A stretch of DNA of 64,000 nucleotides from Lumbricus rubellus (lineage: Eukaryota; Annelida; Clitellata; Crassiclitellata; Lumbricidae). The stretch's first letter is position 1. Every line of letters starts with the position of its first letter. The DNA is taken from contig OX243822.1 in assembly GCA_945859605.1 (NCBI GenBank), positions 20,038,399-20,102,398 on the forward strand. The letters run 5' to 3'. This document shows positions 63,741 through 64,000 of the stretch, one piece after another. A program made the translations under genes and the position numbers. The notes beneath the pieces were generated by a model, which did not search any database, was not told the DNA's origin, and was given only the letters and a program-made list of their open reading frames with translations.

Positions 63741-64000
63741 CCTGAGGTAGGCCTACTCGGCGTTGCCCAGGGAATTTCGGGTTTCCGCTCCACCAGCACA
63801 AACTCCTGACAGCCCCTACCGGGGATCTCGGGAAGCTTCGACTTTCCCCCCGTCCTTGCCAGTATACCAACTACCTCGCCCTCTCAACACCATTCAGTTC
63901 CACGCTCTCCCACTCCACCCCGCCCTATTCCATACCCATCCCATCCAGCCCCACTCCTACCCATCCACGTCTGTCTCGTCCTAACATGCTTCCACAGTTG
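63741..64000 (-). mobile_element. possible Helitron-like end, minus strand
   Basis: On the minus strand AAATTCCCTGGGCAACGCCG resembles the terminal hairpin module at 24.7 kb (TTTCCCGAGCAAAGCCGGG) and is preceded, as there, by a GC-rich, G-heavy stretch. The expected CTAG end is not clear, being replaced by a TAGGCCTA-bearing sequence. Low confidence. Confidence 0.35.

Overview
This is animal nuclear DNA that consists almost entirely of transposable elements and simple repeats. I found no host protein-coding gene, tRNA or rRNA that I would defend. Evidence for an animal genome is the mix of hAT and Tc1/mariner-type DNA transposons, non-LTR retrotransposons, tRNA-derived SINEs, a Ty3/Gypsy-type LTR element and long microsatellites. 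The palindrome TAGGCCTA is dispersed at more than 30 sites. A Gypsy-type element with its integrase head upstream of the reverse transcriptase (Gmr1-like order, described mainly from deuterostomes) hints at a marine deuterostome invertebrate, but the species cannot be fixed from this window.

Layout. 1-2.8 kb: (TATG)n arrays around a degenerate TTTCAGTT-type array. 2.9-3.8 kb: a non-autonomous hAT with perfect 8-bp target duplications. 4.3-7.3 kb: mostly anonymous, with one 39-bp-arm hairpin. 7.3-8.5 kb: mariner-type deletion derivative, copy A. 9.4-9.8 kb: small hAT. 9.85-10.98 kb: a LINE fragment with a 354-codon ORF on the minus strand. 11-17.7 kb: anonymous DNA, a tRNA-derived SINE folded back on itself, a 22-bp tandem array and polypyrimidine tracts. 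17.75-17.99 kb: a second SINE. 18.0-23.77 kb: a complete LTR retrotransposon with one uninterrupted 1536-codon polyprotein. 24.3-25.2 kb: an inverted repeat with Helitron-like hairpins. 25.2-28.7 kb: a three-level nest (hAT containing mariner copy B containing another hAT). 30.2-31.9 kb: hAT-like element carrying a LINE tail. 35.6-36.8 kb: mariner copy C, directly followed by a 5'-truncated LINE at 36.8-38.3 kb. 38.3-41.4 kb: a run of unrelated tandem arrays, one placing a CACGTG site every 21 bp, then a LINE relic. 42-45.5 kb: anonymous. 45.5-47.3 kb: hAT-like element. 48.24-56.25 kb: an 8-kb hAT-like element holding several younger insertions, two of them with their own target duplications and one carrying a 214-codon transposase C-terminus. 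56.4-57.2 kb: a second mariner-type family. 57.2-60.1 kb: LINE tails, a 200-N assembly gap and another hAT. 60.1-64 kb: anonymous DNA, AT-rich and GAT/GAC repeats, and a possible Helitron-like end.

How the pieces relate. Almost every DNA transposon here is non-autonomous and must have been moved in trans. Three ~1.2-kb mariner copies share the same truncated transposase with the same altered catalytic residue. At least ten hAT-type insertions keep readable 8-bp target duplications, three of them inside microsatellites. A SINE at 17.9 kb ends in the same ~37-bp 3' module as a LINE family present at 30.7 and 53.7 kb, a likely SINE-LINE partnership. The LTR element has almost identical LTRs but appears to lack the integrase catalytic core, so it too may rely on a helper.
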